DNA of 64,000 nucleotides from Azolla caroliniana (Eukaryota; Polypodiophyta), in contig JBHGNT010000012.1 of NCBI GenBank assembly GCA_043228905.1, forward strand, positions 18,352,001-18,416,000. The letters are read 5' to 3'. This document shows positions 23,031 through 35,329 of this stretch, piece after piece (position 1 is the first letter of the stretch; each line of letters opens with the position of its first letter). The notes beneath the pieces are model-generated. The model was not told where the DNA came from. It saw only the letters and a program-made list of their open reading frames with translations, and searched no databases. Made by a program: the position numbers and the translations under genes.

Positions 23031-23460
23031 ACACACATCAATTGGCTATTGTGTCAAATCCCATGACATGTGTAGATCTTCACACTACAAATGACAATGG
23101 TATTGACAAGTGCGGAGAGGCTATTCTACATCCGGGGCACACAACTTGGCTATAGTGTTGGAGCCCACAAATGTGTAGATCTTCACACTATGAATGACAA
23201 AATGGTACTAACAGGTGTGGGAGGCTACTGGGTGAACACTACATCCGGGCACACAACTTGGCTATTTTGTGTTAGTAGCCACGACATGCGTAGGTCTTCA
23301 CACTCTAAATGACAAAATGGTACTGACATGTGTGGGAGGCTATTGGGTGAACACTACATCCAGGCACACAACTTGGCTATTTTGTGTCAGCAACCACGAC
23401 ATGCGCAGATCTTCACACTCTGAATGACAAATTGTACTGATAGGTGTGGAGCGCATCAAT
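23031..23460. repeat. Tandem repeat, about 112-115-bp unit, four copies
   Basis: Units start near 23031, 23137, 23249 and 23364. Each has a CACACAACTTGGCTAT block, a GTAGATCTTCACACT block and a GACAAAATGGTACT block. The later copies are most alike and the first is most diverged. The array lies about 300 bp upstream of the REIL gene. Confidence 0.92.
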
Positions 23461-23657
23461 TGTGTCATGCATGCACTGGCGACAACAAGACTCTTTAGAT
23501 TGTTCTTGTTCTTGTGTTTTTAGTTATTCATGAGAATATATGAAAAACATTTGGAGGGTATTTTAGCTATTCATGAGAATCTATGAGAAACATGTGGAGG
23601 GGTATTTGGGTAAATACCTAAAACCTTGTTGTGGGCGGTTTTCGCCTTCCTTTGAGA

Positions 23658-23665
23658 AAACCCTA
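23658..23665 (+). promoter_or_regulatory. telo-box (AAACCCTA) in the REIL promoter/5' UTR
   Basis: AAACCCTA about 100 bases upstream of the ATG, followed downstream by a (GGA)n run at 23729-23743. telo-boxes are a known feature of plant promoters for ribosomal-protein and ribosome-biogenesis genes, which fits the product of this gene. The motif is visible; its use here is inferred. Confidence 0.6.
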
Positions 23666-23767
23666 GAATACAATACAGTCTCTGCCTGCTCTGTTTTCTG
23701 CTATTGTTGCCAGGTTCTTCGAAGGAGGAGGAGGAGGAGGAGGAACAGCTGATCCTTGAGAGAATCC

Positions 23768-26700
23768 ATGAGAGGAAACTCAGTCTGTAATGCGTGCAAC
23801 ACCGATTTCAGCGATGAAGTTTCGCAGAAGAATCATTATCGATCCGATTGGCATCAATACAACCTCCGTCGAAAGGTCCGTTCCTTCTTATTGTTCTTGT
23901 TCTGACAGTGCATTAGGTCTGAAATTAACAGAAAACTGCGTGGGGATTTGTTAAATAATCAGAAAGATCCCTCCCTGTTCTGGAATATGATGAGGTTGAG
24001 CAGAAAAAGATATTTTTTTCGCTCAATCAAGAAAGAAGATCAGTTATTATTTTATATCTGCGCTTCAGAATGGCCGGAGTAGGTTTAAGTAAAGTAGGAA
24101 TCTCTATGTTTTCTGAGTTCATATCTGCGTTGTGGTACAGATCAAATCAGAAAAGATGAAACCTTTGAATCTGTGGTGAATACCTTGTCTGATTTAATCT
24201 TACCATTCTTCATTGGATTAGAAATACGGCATAATAAGACTTAGATCCATTGATCAAACAAATTTTGACGAAGTTATTATGTACTAAATTTGAGTAAAGA
24301 ATGTTCAGCTTTGAGCATAGAATATCCAGGTTTGAGAAAGATATATATCAGAGATAGAAAATTAGAGCAAAGAATGCTCGGGTGTTGGACAGATGTATAT
24401 CACAGAGTGCACTAGCACAGAACGTTCAAGTTTAATAGAAATATATATATGTTTATGTATGTATCAGAGAACAGTAAATTTGAGAAAAGCATGTGCTAAA
24501 TGCCAGTTTGGCTGATCACACCATCCTTCACTGCACCAGAGTGCATGATCTCAAACTCTAATTCCATTTTGGAGCTGATTTTGAACAAGATATATTAGAG
24601 AATAATATTCAAATTGTAGTATAATATATTCAAGAGCGATCAAAATTGAGCCAGAGAATATCAGAAATACCCTAATTGGTCCAATGCATATCTGGGAATG
24701 CTTGTTAGAGCAACATATATATGAGAATGCTCAAATGTGAGCAATACTTGTTGGAGCAAGCTATATCATAGAATGCCACGTTATATTAGTGAATGCTCAA
24801 ATTTGAGACAAGCATATCAGATCAAGAAGTCTGTCTTTTGGTGTAATATGTTCTCTAAAATGCACTGTAAAATGGGCAGGGTTGAATCCATACTACGTGT
24901 TTTGAAATGTTTTCAATGTGTTATGAATTATCATGGAATGGATTAAGTATAGAACTAGAAATCTTTTGGATATGTTCTTGATACCAGTATTGATTAATAT
25001 AACATCCATTCTCTTTACATCTGCTTGATTTTAGATGTATATAAACCTTCATTGAATGCTTTTCAACAGGTAGCAGGTGTTCCTGGGATTACGGAGGCTT
25101 TGTTCAATCTAAGGCTCGAGGCATTGGCAGCAGAAAAGAAGAGATCAGATCCAGGAGAATCTCTTTTGTATAAATGCTCACTTTGCAAGAAAGAATATCG
25201 GAGTAGGAAAGCATATGAACAGCATTTAGCAACAAAGCTTCACCTTCAGAAAGCATCAGGAAGACCAGTTAATGATATTACAGTGACGAGGGTGGCTCCC
25301 ACTAGAACCATCAAGGCAATGCAATCAACAACAAAGGATGAGGGAGTATTAATAGAAGAGTCTGATGGTAATAGTAGCGATGATGAGTGGGAAGAAGTTG
25401 ATGAAGCAGAGGAGCTCTCTGATATTTATGATGTTACTACTGAAAGAGATGTAGCAATGTGTGATGAGAGCATGGGTGAATGGGATCCAGCCATATGCTT
25501 CATTTGCGATTTCACAGCTGATGGCACAGTGGAAGGTTGTGTTGAACACATGCATAAATGCCATGGATTTTTTATTCCTGATTCGGAATATCTTGTTGAC
25601 CCTCGTGGACTGCTTAATTACCTTGGTTTAAAGGTATGGAGATGAGAGTTTTTGTTCTCTTTGGATTCTTTGTAAAAATGTTTTGGTGTTTTCATTTTGG
25701 ATCCCTGTAGTTTTTTCGTTGTTTCCCCAAATGTCTTTACTTATTGTCTATTTTCTTGAACTTCCGGGTCAAACCCTGAAAGAGAAAAAAAAGTGAGGGA
25801 AATGATCATATACTTACTCAAATAGGTTGCGTTATTGATGTTTCAGGTGTTAACCAAAGAAATTTCTGGAAATAAATAATAACTTATGGAGTTATTTCCC
25901 TTTCTCGGGGGTTTCTGAAGTAGGGCTCATGTTGTGCAGGTAACTAAGGGTTTTATGTGCTTATATTGCGATGAGAATGGGAAACAATTCCAAAGTAAGG
26001 AAGCTGTCAGAAAGCACATGATCTCAAAAAGCCACTGCAAGATTCCTTATGAACTGGATGGTATAGATGAGGAACTAGAAGGTTTCTATGACTTCAGCAG
26101 CAGGTTTGTATGGGATATTTTCCATTAAATTAGTGTTGGAAATTTCTTACTTGTTTGTTCCATATTGAGTTGCATTGATAGTGTTTCTGATGTCTGTGTA
26201 TGTGATGTGCATATAATACCATACTTTTCATATAACTAAAAAGGAAACATTTAAAAGAGTTCTTTCATTTTTCGTACAATGTTTAGAAATTACTGAGGTT
26301 AATAATGGTAGGCAGTGTACAGCCAAAGAAAGGTAATTTTAGGATCATTAGACGTGTTTATATTGAATTCTAAAGTTTTTCACTTAGTATGTAGTTATAT
26401 CCTGATGTTTTAGGTGTAAGTTTTGAGGGCCTGAATCCATACCTTTGTACCCATGATTGATAGTCATTCCCTCAGTATAAATTGAATGACAGGAAGACTG
26501 CTAATTATTGTATTTTGGTTCTGTTTGTTATCGATAATTTGGAATCTTGGCTGAAAAACTCAAACTTGTCTTGTAGTTACACGATGGAAGAAGGATTCTC
26601 TCAGATTGTAACTGCTGATTCTTTGGTAACATCACCAGTGACGATTGGATCAGGAAGCTCTGAGCTTATCATTAGGCATGATTCAGAAAAGAAACAATCC

Positions 26701-27475
26701 ATCAAGATTCTGGGATCAAGGGAGTTTGCTCGATATTACAAACAACGACCCCGACCTACAGAAGGACGAGACGGTGTCCTTGTCAATGCAGTAGTTGCAA
26801 GGTAGCTACCATCTTTTGTTTTCTAAGAACAGATGTCGTTTTAAGATTAGTTAAATCTGAGGCTGGGCGCAAGGGCATTGTGGGCTAATTATAAAAACTT
26901 GAGAGCATTTGTGAAATAAATAAAAACAAGGGAAAAGTACCAGGATACCCCTGGAAGTTCATCTATTTACCAGAATGCCCCTGGAATTTCCAAATTTACT
27001 AAACTACCCCTATGTCCAAAAAATTACGCTTTATAAAGTAATTATACACTCAAATCTACAAGGCCTATTTACCAAAGATGGAAGAAATGGAGCTGAACTA
27101 GCCCTATTTACCAAAGATTTGAGTGTATAATTACTTTATAAAGTGTAATTTTTTGGACATAGGGGTAGTTTGGTAAATTTGGAACTTCCAGGGGCATTCT
27201 GGTAAATAGACGAACTTCCAGGGGTATCCTGGTACTTTTCCCTAAAAACAATGCAAAATTCTGTAGCTGCTCAGAAATTCAGTAAAGTGCTCCAATTTGG
27301 TATTGCTTCTTGCAGGTATCGTAGTATGGGCTTGGCGACAACACAATCAACACATCTCATAACTAGTTTCAAGCAAACAAAGAATTTCCATCACTTTCGA
27401 GCTGAAGTTACCCGGACTAAGGTTGGAATGAAGAACAATGTAATAAGGAATCTACCAAAGAATGTCCCATATTGA
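23768..27475 (+). CDS. REIL: REI1-like C2H2 zinc-finger protein, 60S ribosome maturation (five exons)
   Basis: Exons 23768-23875, 25070-25633, 25940-26103, 26577-26801 and 27316-27475 join with consistent phases and GT-AG borders to give 406 aa, the usual length for plant REIL/ZNF622 proteins. Four zinc fingers are seen: CNACNTDF...H (residues 7-29), CSLCKKEY...H (72-94), CFICDFTADG...H (about 179-203) and CLYCDENG...H (about 231-258). An acidic stretch (DDEWEEVDEAEE) lies between fingers 2 and 3. The family signatures GSREFARYYKQRPRP, RYRSMGL and the C-terminal VGMKNNVIRNLPKNV are present. In yeast and Arabidopsis, REI1/REIL proteins act in the cytosol in late 60S maturation, recycling nuclear factors such as Arx1. 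Intron 1 is 1.2 kb; intron 4 carries a MITE. The gene appears intact. Confidence 0.95.
26930..27242. mobile_element. Mutator-type MITE, 313 bp, in REIL intron 4
   Basis: Long terminal inverted repeats (about 125-140 bp per arm) begin GGGAAAAGTACCAGGATACC and end with the complement. A perfect 9-bp direct repeat TAAAAACAA flanks it at 26921-26929 and 27243-27251. A 9-bp target duplication with long inverted repeats is the hallmark of Mutator-like elements. There is no coding capacity, so it is non-autonomous. Each arm contains imperfect ~28-bp subrepeats (ACCAGGATACCCCTGGAA, ACCAGAATGCCCCTGGAA, ACTAAACTACCCCTATG). The arms are nearly identical, so the insertion looks young. Confidence 0.92.
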
Positions 27476-28159
27476 ACAGAGTCTCATCTCATTGAGATGC
27501 TCTTCAAATTCCACAAGTCAACTATTTAAAGTTTTGCTCCTTCCCGTTTTCTTGATTGTAGGTTTAAGTTTAAAAAACTTTTCAGGAGAGTGGATAGCTT
27601 TTCTATGTGATAGCAATGGATGGTGCACATGAAATAGGCCATGCCATGATCCTCTTGTATATACAGAGCAGAACAATGATAAGTTTTGTTATTTTTTATG
27701 TTGCTTTAGCTTTGGTGTGCTGTATATGTTGAAGACTTGCATGCAAAGAACATGTGTTCCCTTGCACAAAATTGAATTTAGTTGAAGCATGTGCTTAACT
27801 CTTCACCAATTGTATACATCTTGAATGTTTTTCTTATGTCTCTTCTTTCTTGAAGTTTTTGATGTTTTGGTAAAATATATCCTTCATCCATGTTCTTGCA
27901 CAAAAGCTGGATTATTTTATCTAGATCTTGTCTTATCACTTACTCTTGATGTGAAAATAACTCATGCTCGCATGTGCCCTTCAGTGGCAATTTGAGTGTG
28001 ATGCTTGCATTATAATGCCCATTTAACAAGTCATCATATTTCTTGCAATGAAAACCTTATATGTTAGCACATGATAAGTGATATTCATTCTCCACTAGGT
28101 TTTCATTGCATGCCTTGCTTACCTTTGTGTTTATGTGATGAGTTTGTGTTTATGTAATG

Positions 28160-28232
28160 AGAGAGAGACATGTAGCTCCTTGGTAAGGTTGCCCAATGGA
28201 AACCAAGAATTCATGGGTTCAACCCCTACATT
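28160..28232 (+). mobile_element. tRNA-derived SINE-like head (+)
   Basis: A pol III A-box-like TAGCTCCTTGGTAAGG at 28173-28188 is followed by a B-box-like GGTTCAACCC at 28216-28225. The spacing is typical of plant SINE heads. No cloverleaf can be folded with confidence, so it is not called a tRNA gene. The 3' end and target duplication were not found. Confidence 0.5.
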
Positions 28233-28295
28233 CCATAATGGTATCTAGTAAATTAAGAAGATATGTGTGGAGTAATAGAGAGTTGAGGAAAATTT

Positions 28296-28346
28296 GTTTT
28301 GAACCCAAGATCTCGTGTTAATAGTGTAACAACTTACCACGTGGGT
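28296..28346 (-). mobile_element. tRNA-derived SINE-like head (-)
   Basis: On the minus strand, CCCACGTGGTAAGTTG (A-box-like, 28330-28345) is followed by GGGTTCAAA (B-box-like, 28298-28306). It faces the plus-strand head about 70 bases away. It is either a second SINE insertion or one half of an inverted dimer. Confidence 0.45.
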
Positions 28347-29149
28347 GAAGTAATTATGATAATAATCAATAAAGAGAGGGAGGTAAACCAAATTTTATGA
28401 GCGGAGAAATTATGATTACATGGGTAAATTCATTTAATCAAAGTAAATGGTCTAGGTTTCTTGAACCTCCATCATATGATCTTAATCATGTCCTTGAATG
28501 ATTTTGGAGATGGTCACAACTATAGAGAGCATAACGTACTTTTATTAGTAAAGTCCTCTCCACTTTGGAGGTGATGCTATTATAGTGCCATAAATATAGC
28601 TACATGAGAGTGCTAAATCAACCCTAAACTTATTGGCACTAGTGATAATAACTTTGGAGACCTACACATACGAAGGGCTCCATATTCTTTAGATGAAATG
28701 CTTAACACTAAAGTAGGAGTTAAGAGTATTTGTAAGAAAAGGTGATATAGACTTTTGGAGTCTTTACATAGTCTTTTAGGCATTTTCACACCTAAGCCAC
28801 TACCAAGTCCTATCTCTTTGGTTTTTGTATCTTTGGTCCCTTTTCCTTACAAAATTTGTCACTTGGGCATCATTACCTTTTCCCATTTGTTGGAAGGACT
28901 AGAAATGAAGTGTATTCCCGGTACTCTTTTGTTTAAAAGATATCCATTCATTTAGTAAACAAATCACGAAGTTCTGATTCCTATGTGATCGACAGAGGAC
29001 ATAAGTGGAGTGGCTCTCAACAAAGTAAGAAATTCATGGTGATGAGTAGCTTTATTGTCAGAATCTCCAATAATACAATCCTATTGACACTTCAAAGTAT
29101 GAACTGTGTCCAACCAAATACTTTTTACCAATTCAATTGGTGTGGCCCT

Positions 29150-31100
29150 TCTTAATGAAAAACGAGAGAGAACCAAGCATTCCCAATGTAATATATAGTA
29201 GTAATATATATCTCCCATAATGGTCACACTTCCTTATCCCAAAAAACTGCATAGACACTACTGGAAGTACACAAACACTTATAGATTTAGTGTGAAAACC
29301 ATGGTCCATAAGTTCAAGGTTGTAATGGAAAATAGAGTAGACAAGCGATGTCCAAACCACCATGCTCCATGTAAATACTGATGGAGGAAAGTAGTCAGCA
29401 AATATTCTAAGGAGGTGTTGTCATACCAGTTGAGACTCAATGCAGACCCATAAACAATGTTTCTAAATTTTAGCTTGTAAATGACAACGAACACAACTAG
29501 AGGATATAACTTATGCAACCATGTGCCAACATGCAAGGCTCAATGCACAAGTAACCATTGTACATGAAATATTTGTCATGACTACTTTGTTATCCATAGG
29601 TTCACCTAGAACTTAGGAAGAAACTTCATAGTAATACCATGTTGACTCTAATATTGAAATGCGGTTGGTAAAAAAAACATCTCATTTATTCGACAACTCA
29701 TGTTTTCCCAATTGTAAAGAATATTGGAAAAAATAAATTTGCTACCAATAAATGGATCGGTCCGCTGATAATCAATTGGATCCCATGCTAATCTGAACAA
29801 AGATTGTGTAGCCAAAACCCACAACTTCCAATGTGACATGATGTCCTCTATCAGTGAATATACCATTCGCAATCAACATATCCTATTACCCTTATATTGT
29901 GTTCCATAGCATAAGGATAATCGATTACCGTTTCTTGCGACTGAAACAATTGATTTTCATTATCCATATCAAAAAGACGGAAGGTCTTATAATCTAAATA
30001 CCCTTTTATAGTCAAGAGTACTTCCAATCTTGAAAAAACACCTACCCATTTATGGTAAGAGCTAGTGGTGCTATGGTGACTCCACTCACAGCGTCCTGAA
30101 TTTGATGATACATTAGTTGTTCTCCATGCATCCTAGTTAGTACTTGTTTTTGTTCTTCTTAAGAGCGAGGTAGAAAACTTGCCAGGTCTTGACCTAGTTA
30201 GGATGACCTTCTGCCATTTTTCCCCATGCCAACCATTCTCTAGAACCCACCACTAAACCATTTGATGTTGTAAACAACAGGTTCCATACCACCCTTTGTT
30301 TGAGTTACTCATCATAATATGTAGGGTTGGGTTTAGTGCGGAGAAAATAAGGTAAGACTTGTTTCCATGCAAAAAAAACAATCCGAATAAATTTGTCCTC
30401 CCATCCATGGGATTAAGGTACTTTGAAATTTTCCCTAAATACCCTATTTATATCCTTCGATCAGGTTGCACCTACGTGAGGAAAGCATTCTAAACAACAA
30501 TCATGCAAGAATACTTTTCATATCTCCTCCCTTTGGAGTAAATCCTCTAATAATCAACCGAGTTAACAATGCTCTTGACTGGTCTATTGGATCAATAATA
30601 CCTAGTCCTTCATTAGAACCAAGTTAAGGTAATAACATCCCATTTAACTTTGGACTGAGCATGACCCTCCAATTTACCAGACCACAAGAAATTTGAATCA
30701 ATCTTTGTATTTGCATGATGCATGACTTGGAAAAGATCCAGCATGACAAAACATACCATGTTGTTGCCAACAATACTTTGTTGGCAACTACAATCCGTCC
30801 AACATTTTCCTTATGCTCAGTAAGAGGGGTGCCACAATTTTCTATTGATAAATCAATACTTATTCCACGTCCTAGGTACCAAACTAGGGTACCTCCCGGA
30901 ATCCACCGAAATTGTGGGTGTGGATTCCATATGAGGGTCTTCACCCCCAACCCAAAATTCCATGGATTTGTTCCAATTGACAAGTGCACCTAGAGCCTTA
31001 CATAATGTAGTTAGGGCCATTTCAAGTTTTTGGAGGTTATACAAATTACCTTGTAAAATATAGGGTAGTGGCATCCGCAAATTCAAATTGTTCTATATTG
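29150..31100 (-). pseudogene. LINE reverse-transcriptase relic
   Basis: Minus-strand fragments in several frames line up in the order of the C-terminal half of a plant LINE ORF2. First comes LCKALGALVNWNKSMEFWVG (about 31030), then the VGRIVVANKVLLATTWYVLS block followed by CWIFSKSCIMQIQRLI (about 30830-30690). Next is GIIDPIDQSRALLTRLIIRG (about 30600), then later pieces toward 29150 such as HWKLWVLATQSLFRLAWDPI. Many stops and frameshifts separate them. The catalytic FADD region is not visible and would be at or beyond 31100. It is a dead, 5'-truncated copy. It could belong with the DUF4283-like relic at 5-6.6 kb as a family, but not as one element. Confidence 0.75.
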
Positions 31101-34100
31101 TTCAACCTTATGAGTGCACACTCTTTGGGGCCATCGCTTCACGCACCATAACAGGGTGTAAGTAGCATGTGATAGGCCTAGGGTTTTATGAGGCCAAACA
31201 TAATTATATTACAATTCAAAGGCCGGTATTCTTTTACTACCTACCATTGAATGGAATTGCAAAGTAGGGGATACCATGTGGTTAGATATTTGTGGTTATG
31301 TGTAAATTGTGTCTTTAGTTTTGAACCATGTTGCAGCCACGACAGGGGCAATCCTCTTCAACATTATTTGAGAACCAAAATTGTGTATTACTTTTAGTCC
31401 ACCCTTCACATTTTGTTTGCACTCATTTATGATAGTCCATTTCATAAACATTGTTTTAATGGTACCTTTTCCAATTTAACTTACACCATAATGCTCTTGA
31501 CCTTTGGTGTAAAAGGGGAACGATGTACTTAGTATAGAACAAGTGTAAAACATCTCTAAACCTGGCAATTCAAACTTACCCCTACCTCACTTGCTTGAAA
31601 ATGAAAATTAGAAAACTCAAATTGAAGATGAAAACAGAGAAGGAAATATTTTTCAAAATGACTCATCCCTAAGCCATGAGACACCTCGTCTCAATTATAT
31701 TTTGTACTTCAGGAGTCTTGAATGAAGTCTTTGATTATTGTTCGCAATGATGTTGAAAATTTAACTAAAGATAGAAATAGAGAAGGCAAGATTGGGCATG
31801 TTGACACAACCGAAAGGCCACTGAGGCATGTCATCTCAATTGTAGTATTGTGTTTGTAACTTAAACCTTTGATTCTTCTCAAACATGATGAATTAAAAGA
31901 AGAGGAAATTGTAACTCCTAATACTTATTTATTTTTTGAAAAGAGATAAGCCTTGGTATTATAAAATCACAAAAAATACAAAAGTTGGGTTGGATAAAGG
32001 AGTATACCAACCGACTCCATTGTGCTCACATCATAGCCAATTTGATGTGTACACAAGAACTACACAAATTTGTACACCATATCTCCAAGATTTTTATGGT
32101 CTACTCCTCCCAAATTGCAACCGAGCATGCAATGTAACCTATACCACGAAAATCTGTAGCAACAGAGTGTCCATAAACAAAGTTAGTAGACATTGTTTCC
32201 CAAAATGACAGGAAGAGTATAGATCCATATTATGTGATCTCCATCTTCCCTAAAAATAAGCATTGAATCCCATAACCTTTTAAAATGCATTTGCTTCCTG
32301 AAAATGGCATCTGCATTGCATGTAAAACTCAAATACTAAAAATGTAACTCCTAATATTAAATATGTAGAATCACAAATACTCAAAGAAGAAATCACTCAA
32401 ACCAATATGGTGAAAATTTTAACCATTTGATGCTAGCACAAAGCATTGTGCCTTGACATCCTTCCTTGCGAAAGGTACGAGATTATCGAAGCTAATGACT
32501 TTCTTTGACTAGGAATTTGGACATTCATAGAATAGCATTGTGATTGATAAGTGTCAACTAGAGAACCTTTCATAATTCTCAATCATGATGAGTTAAAAGG
32601 CATAGAAAAAGTTGTGAACATTGACTACGCAAAATGGTAAGCACTAAAAGAATAAATCATTTACCAAAATAGTGAAAGCAATTAAGCTTTGGATGATTGC
32701 ATAAAACATTGTGCCTTCAACCTTCTTCCTCGTAAAAGGTATATCGTTAAGGAAGCTAATGACTCTCTTTGACTATGAATCTTGAAACATTCATTACATA
32801 ATATTGCAAACTCCCACAAGTGTCAATGAATCTTTGACCTTCATCGATTTCAACTCATTCACCAAATTTCGGGATTTAATCCATATTCATCTTCCTTTGG
32901 GGTGGGGCACTCCCATTGCACATGTTTCACATCGATCATTACCCAAAGTTCAAAACCTCCCTAACGATAAAGTAGGGTTGAAAGGTTGTGGGTAAAGAGA
33001 AATACAAAGAGGCAAACAATATGTTGCTATTTTTTTACTAATTTTTCCCACTTGACTTGATAAATTTTCACGACTATTGGGACATTGACACTCCTAACAA
33101 CATTGCCACCTTAATTAATTACATGAAGATGCCTAACTCATTGCTACCGTACAACTTATCACTTGTAGTGATTGATGTACTATTAGTGTAATTGTAAACC
33201 ATGGTTTTGTAAACAATTGTTTATCGTCATATGTGGAAGTTCATCATGCATGGCTATAATCATTCCACTTAACCCTTTTATTAATGTGAAATTGTAATGC
33301 TTCAGTTGTCAAAGTAGCAAGCATATAAATAAGGGCGGATGATAACAAGGTGATTCCCTTAGTATCTCTCCCACTACCCCACGAGTGAAAGGGTAGATTT
33401 GAAGACCTTGCAAGTAAATGGGGGATGTAATAAGTCCATGTGATGAGTAAGTGCTAGAGTTATTCAAGTCTCACTTCGTCGCGCCATAGGGTAGGGATAG
33501 TATGGGTGTGCTACATGAAAACTACGTGTTTCGTTCACAAGAGACACAACCAGACTATATGATTAACTTGCTCTCTCTCTTCGACAATTTCATTCTCGAG
33601 AAAAGGGTGCACAACAAGAGTGACGCGAATGCAAGGTCATCCATCATCCATAAGAGTCTCGGGAACGAGTGGGCGAGCGAGGAGTGAAGGGTACGGAAAT
33701 TCTCTCTCGTCGGTCTATAGGCCCAAAATCATGGCAAGGCTAGGGATGGGACAGGTGCCACATGGCCTTAAACTTTACATGAAGTCAACTAGTGTGAGTG
33801 AGTGAGTGAGTGAGTGAGTGAGTGAGTGAGTGAGTGTGTGTGTGTGTGTGTTAGGAACATTAAGAAGAGATGATGATGGTGGTGGTTGTTTCCTGCTTCT
33901 ATAAAAAAAAACTCGTGTGGCCTGCCAAAATAGTACCATGGGATTGCTAATTCCGGACATGCTGAAAATTATAAATAAACTAAATAAACTCATAAAAAGA
34001 AATCTTTCTGCCCTTTGCTTTTTGCGTTTTGCGTTTTGCTTTTCGTGTTCTCCCCTGTCTTCTTGCCCGGACAAAAAGGCTTCCGAGGCGTCAGCGTCCA

Positions 34101-35329
34101 CGTCGGATCTCAGCCCTGCCGATGTGGCCGCCACGTGTCGCCCTTTTCCTTTTTGGATGGACGCGAAGTGGCATCCACGTCGGATCTCAATATCTTTAGT
34201 ACGCTTTCAGATTTCCATCTTCATTGAATTTCAAAGGAGAGTTTCAGAGAAGATCCCCGCCTTCCATTGCTTCTTCAACGCGTCAGAGTTTTTCACAGAT
34301 ACTGACTCGTTTCATTCTGCTCTGATAGAGGATTTCAATCCATTTAATTGTTGTACACAGTAATTTACATTTACATTTTCAAAGGAGTAATTTTCACAGA
34401 TACTGACTCTTGTCGCCATGATCTCAAGGTATTAGGGTTTAGGATTTACGATCATGTGCATTGCAATCTTTATGATTTTGTTGCCATTGTCTGCCGCGAT
34501 TAGGGTTTATGCTCATGTGCAATCGCTATATGATTTGTTGCCATCGATGATGAAACGTTGGAGATACAGCCGCTCGTATTTCTCGAATGGTTTAGGGTTT
34601 AGGCTTCAGCTATGACGGATATGAACGAATCTGATTGAAATCTAGAAAGAAAACAACGTACAAACATACTTGCTCACCAAAAATTGGAGCAAAAGGCCGA
34701 GATCATGGATAATGCTACAGAAAACGAACCTGCAGAGTTGAGATGCTCAACCAATAAAAGGCGTCGATGATCATCGTTATGCAGAGAATCGCACCCTTCA
34801 TAATCGCCAGGGGATATTACTATTGATCTACGCAGCAGAATTAAACAAACAATGCATCGGTTTCAAGATCTAATCTACGACGTTTTCTTTAATTCATAGC
34901 AGAGGATGCTCTCGATCTGAATCGCGCTCTCTCAATCTCTCTCCCTCTATCGCGATTAGTGCACACGATTACTCAGGATTAAAACGCAAACAGTGTTATA
35001 TCCAAAATTAATAATCGTCAGTTTGCAGTTACAGGCATGCAAGCAAATCCCATGGATGGGATTGGGATGCATTTTGATCCCCTTTTCACTTAACTAAGTA
35101 CAGCTACGACGGTCCAGTATACGATCAAAAAAAGAAGACAGCGTACAACCACAGACAGACAGAGAATCTGATGGCATTACAGTCGATCGATCCTACGAAT
35201 GTGTGTATGTATGTATGTATTCATGTATGTATATACGTATCTATCGGAAACAAAATTATATACGGAAGGGGGGACTGATTTGCAATTGGAGCAGGAATTT
35301 GCAGGAATTTGGCAGGAAATTTGCAGGAA
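31100..35329. other. Spacer, no supported gene
   Basis: AT-rich and without coding signal to about 33.5 kb. From 33.9 to 35.0 kb base composition rises toward balance, with CACGTG, CCACGTCGG (twice) and three AGGGTTTA telo-box-like motifs at 34430-34600. It looks promoter- or UTR-like. A minimal ATG ATC TCA AG/GTATTA possible exon end near 34417 has no partner exon that I can find. The right part, to 35329, would include the 3' UTR of the minus-strand ERF gene. Confidence 0.4.
33793..33850. repeat. (GTGA)n / (GT)n microsatellite
   Basis: About eleven GTGA units, then a short GT run. Seen directly. Confidence 0.95.

Larger units (their letters stand above)
27476..29130. other. REIL 3' flank and spacer
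   Basis: 3' UTR sequence of the REIL gene, then AT-rich DNA without coding signal. The two SINE-like heads inside are listed separately. Confidence 0.55.

Noticed and set aside
25349-25564. Minus-strand frame across REIL exon 2
   Set aside because: Shadow of the exon on the other strand.
28160-28232. Functional tRNA gene
   Set aside because: A and B boxes are present, but no acceptor stem or anticodon arm could be paired. A SINE head is the simpler reading.
34410-34440. Mini-exon ATG ATC TCA AG/GTATTA
   Set aside because: Good-looking donor, but no downstream exon or protein family supports it.
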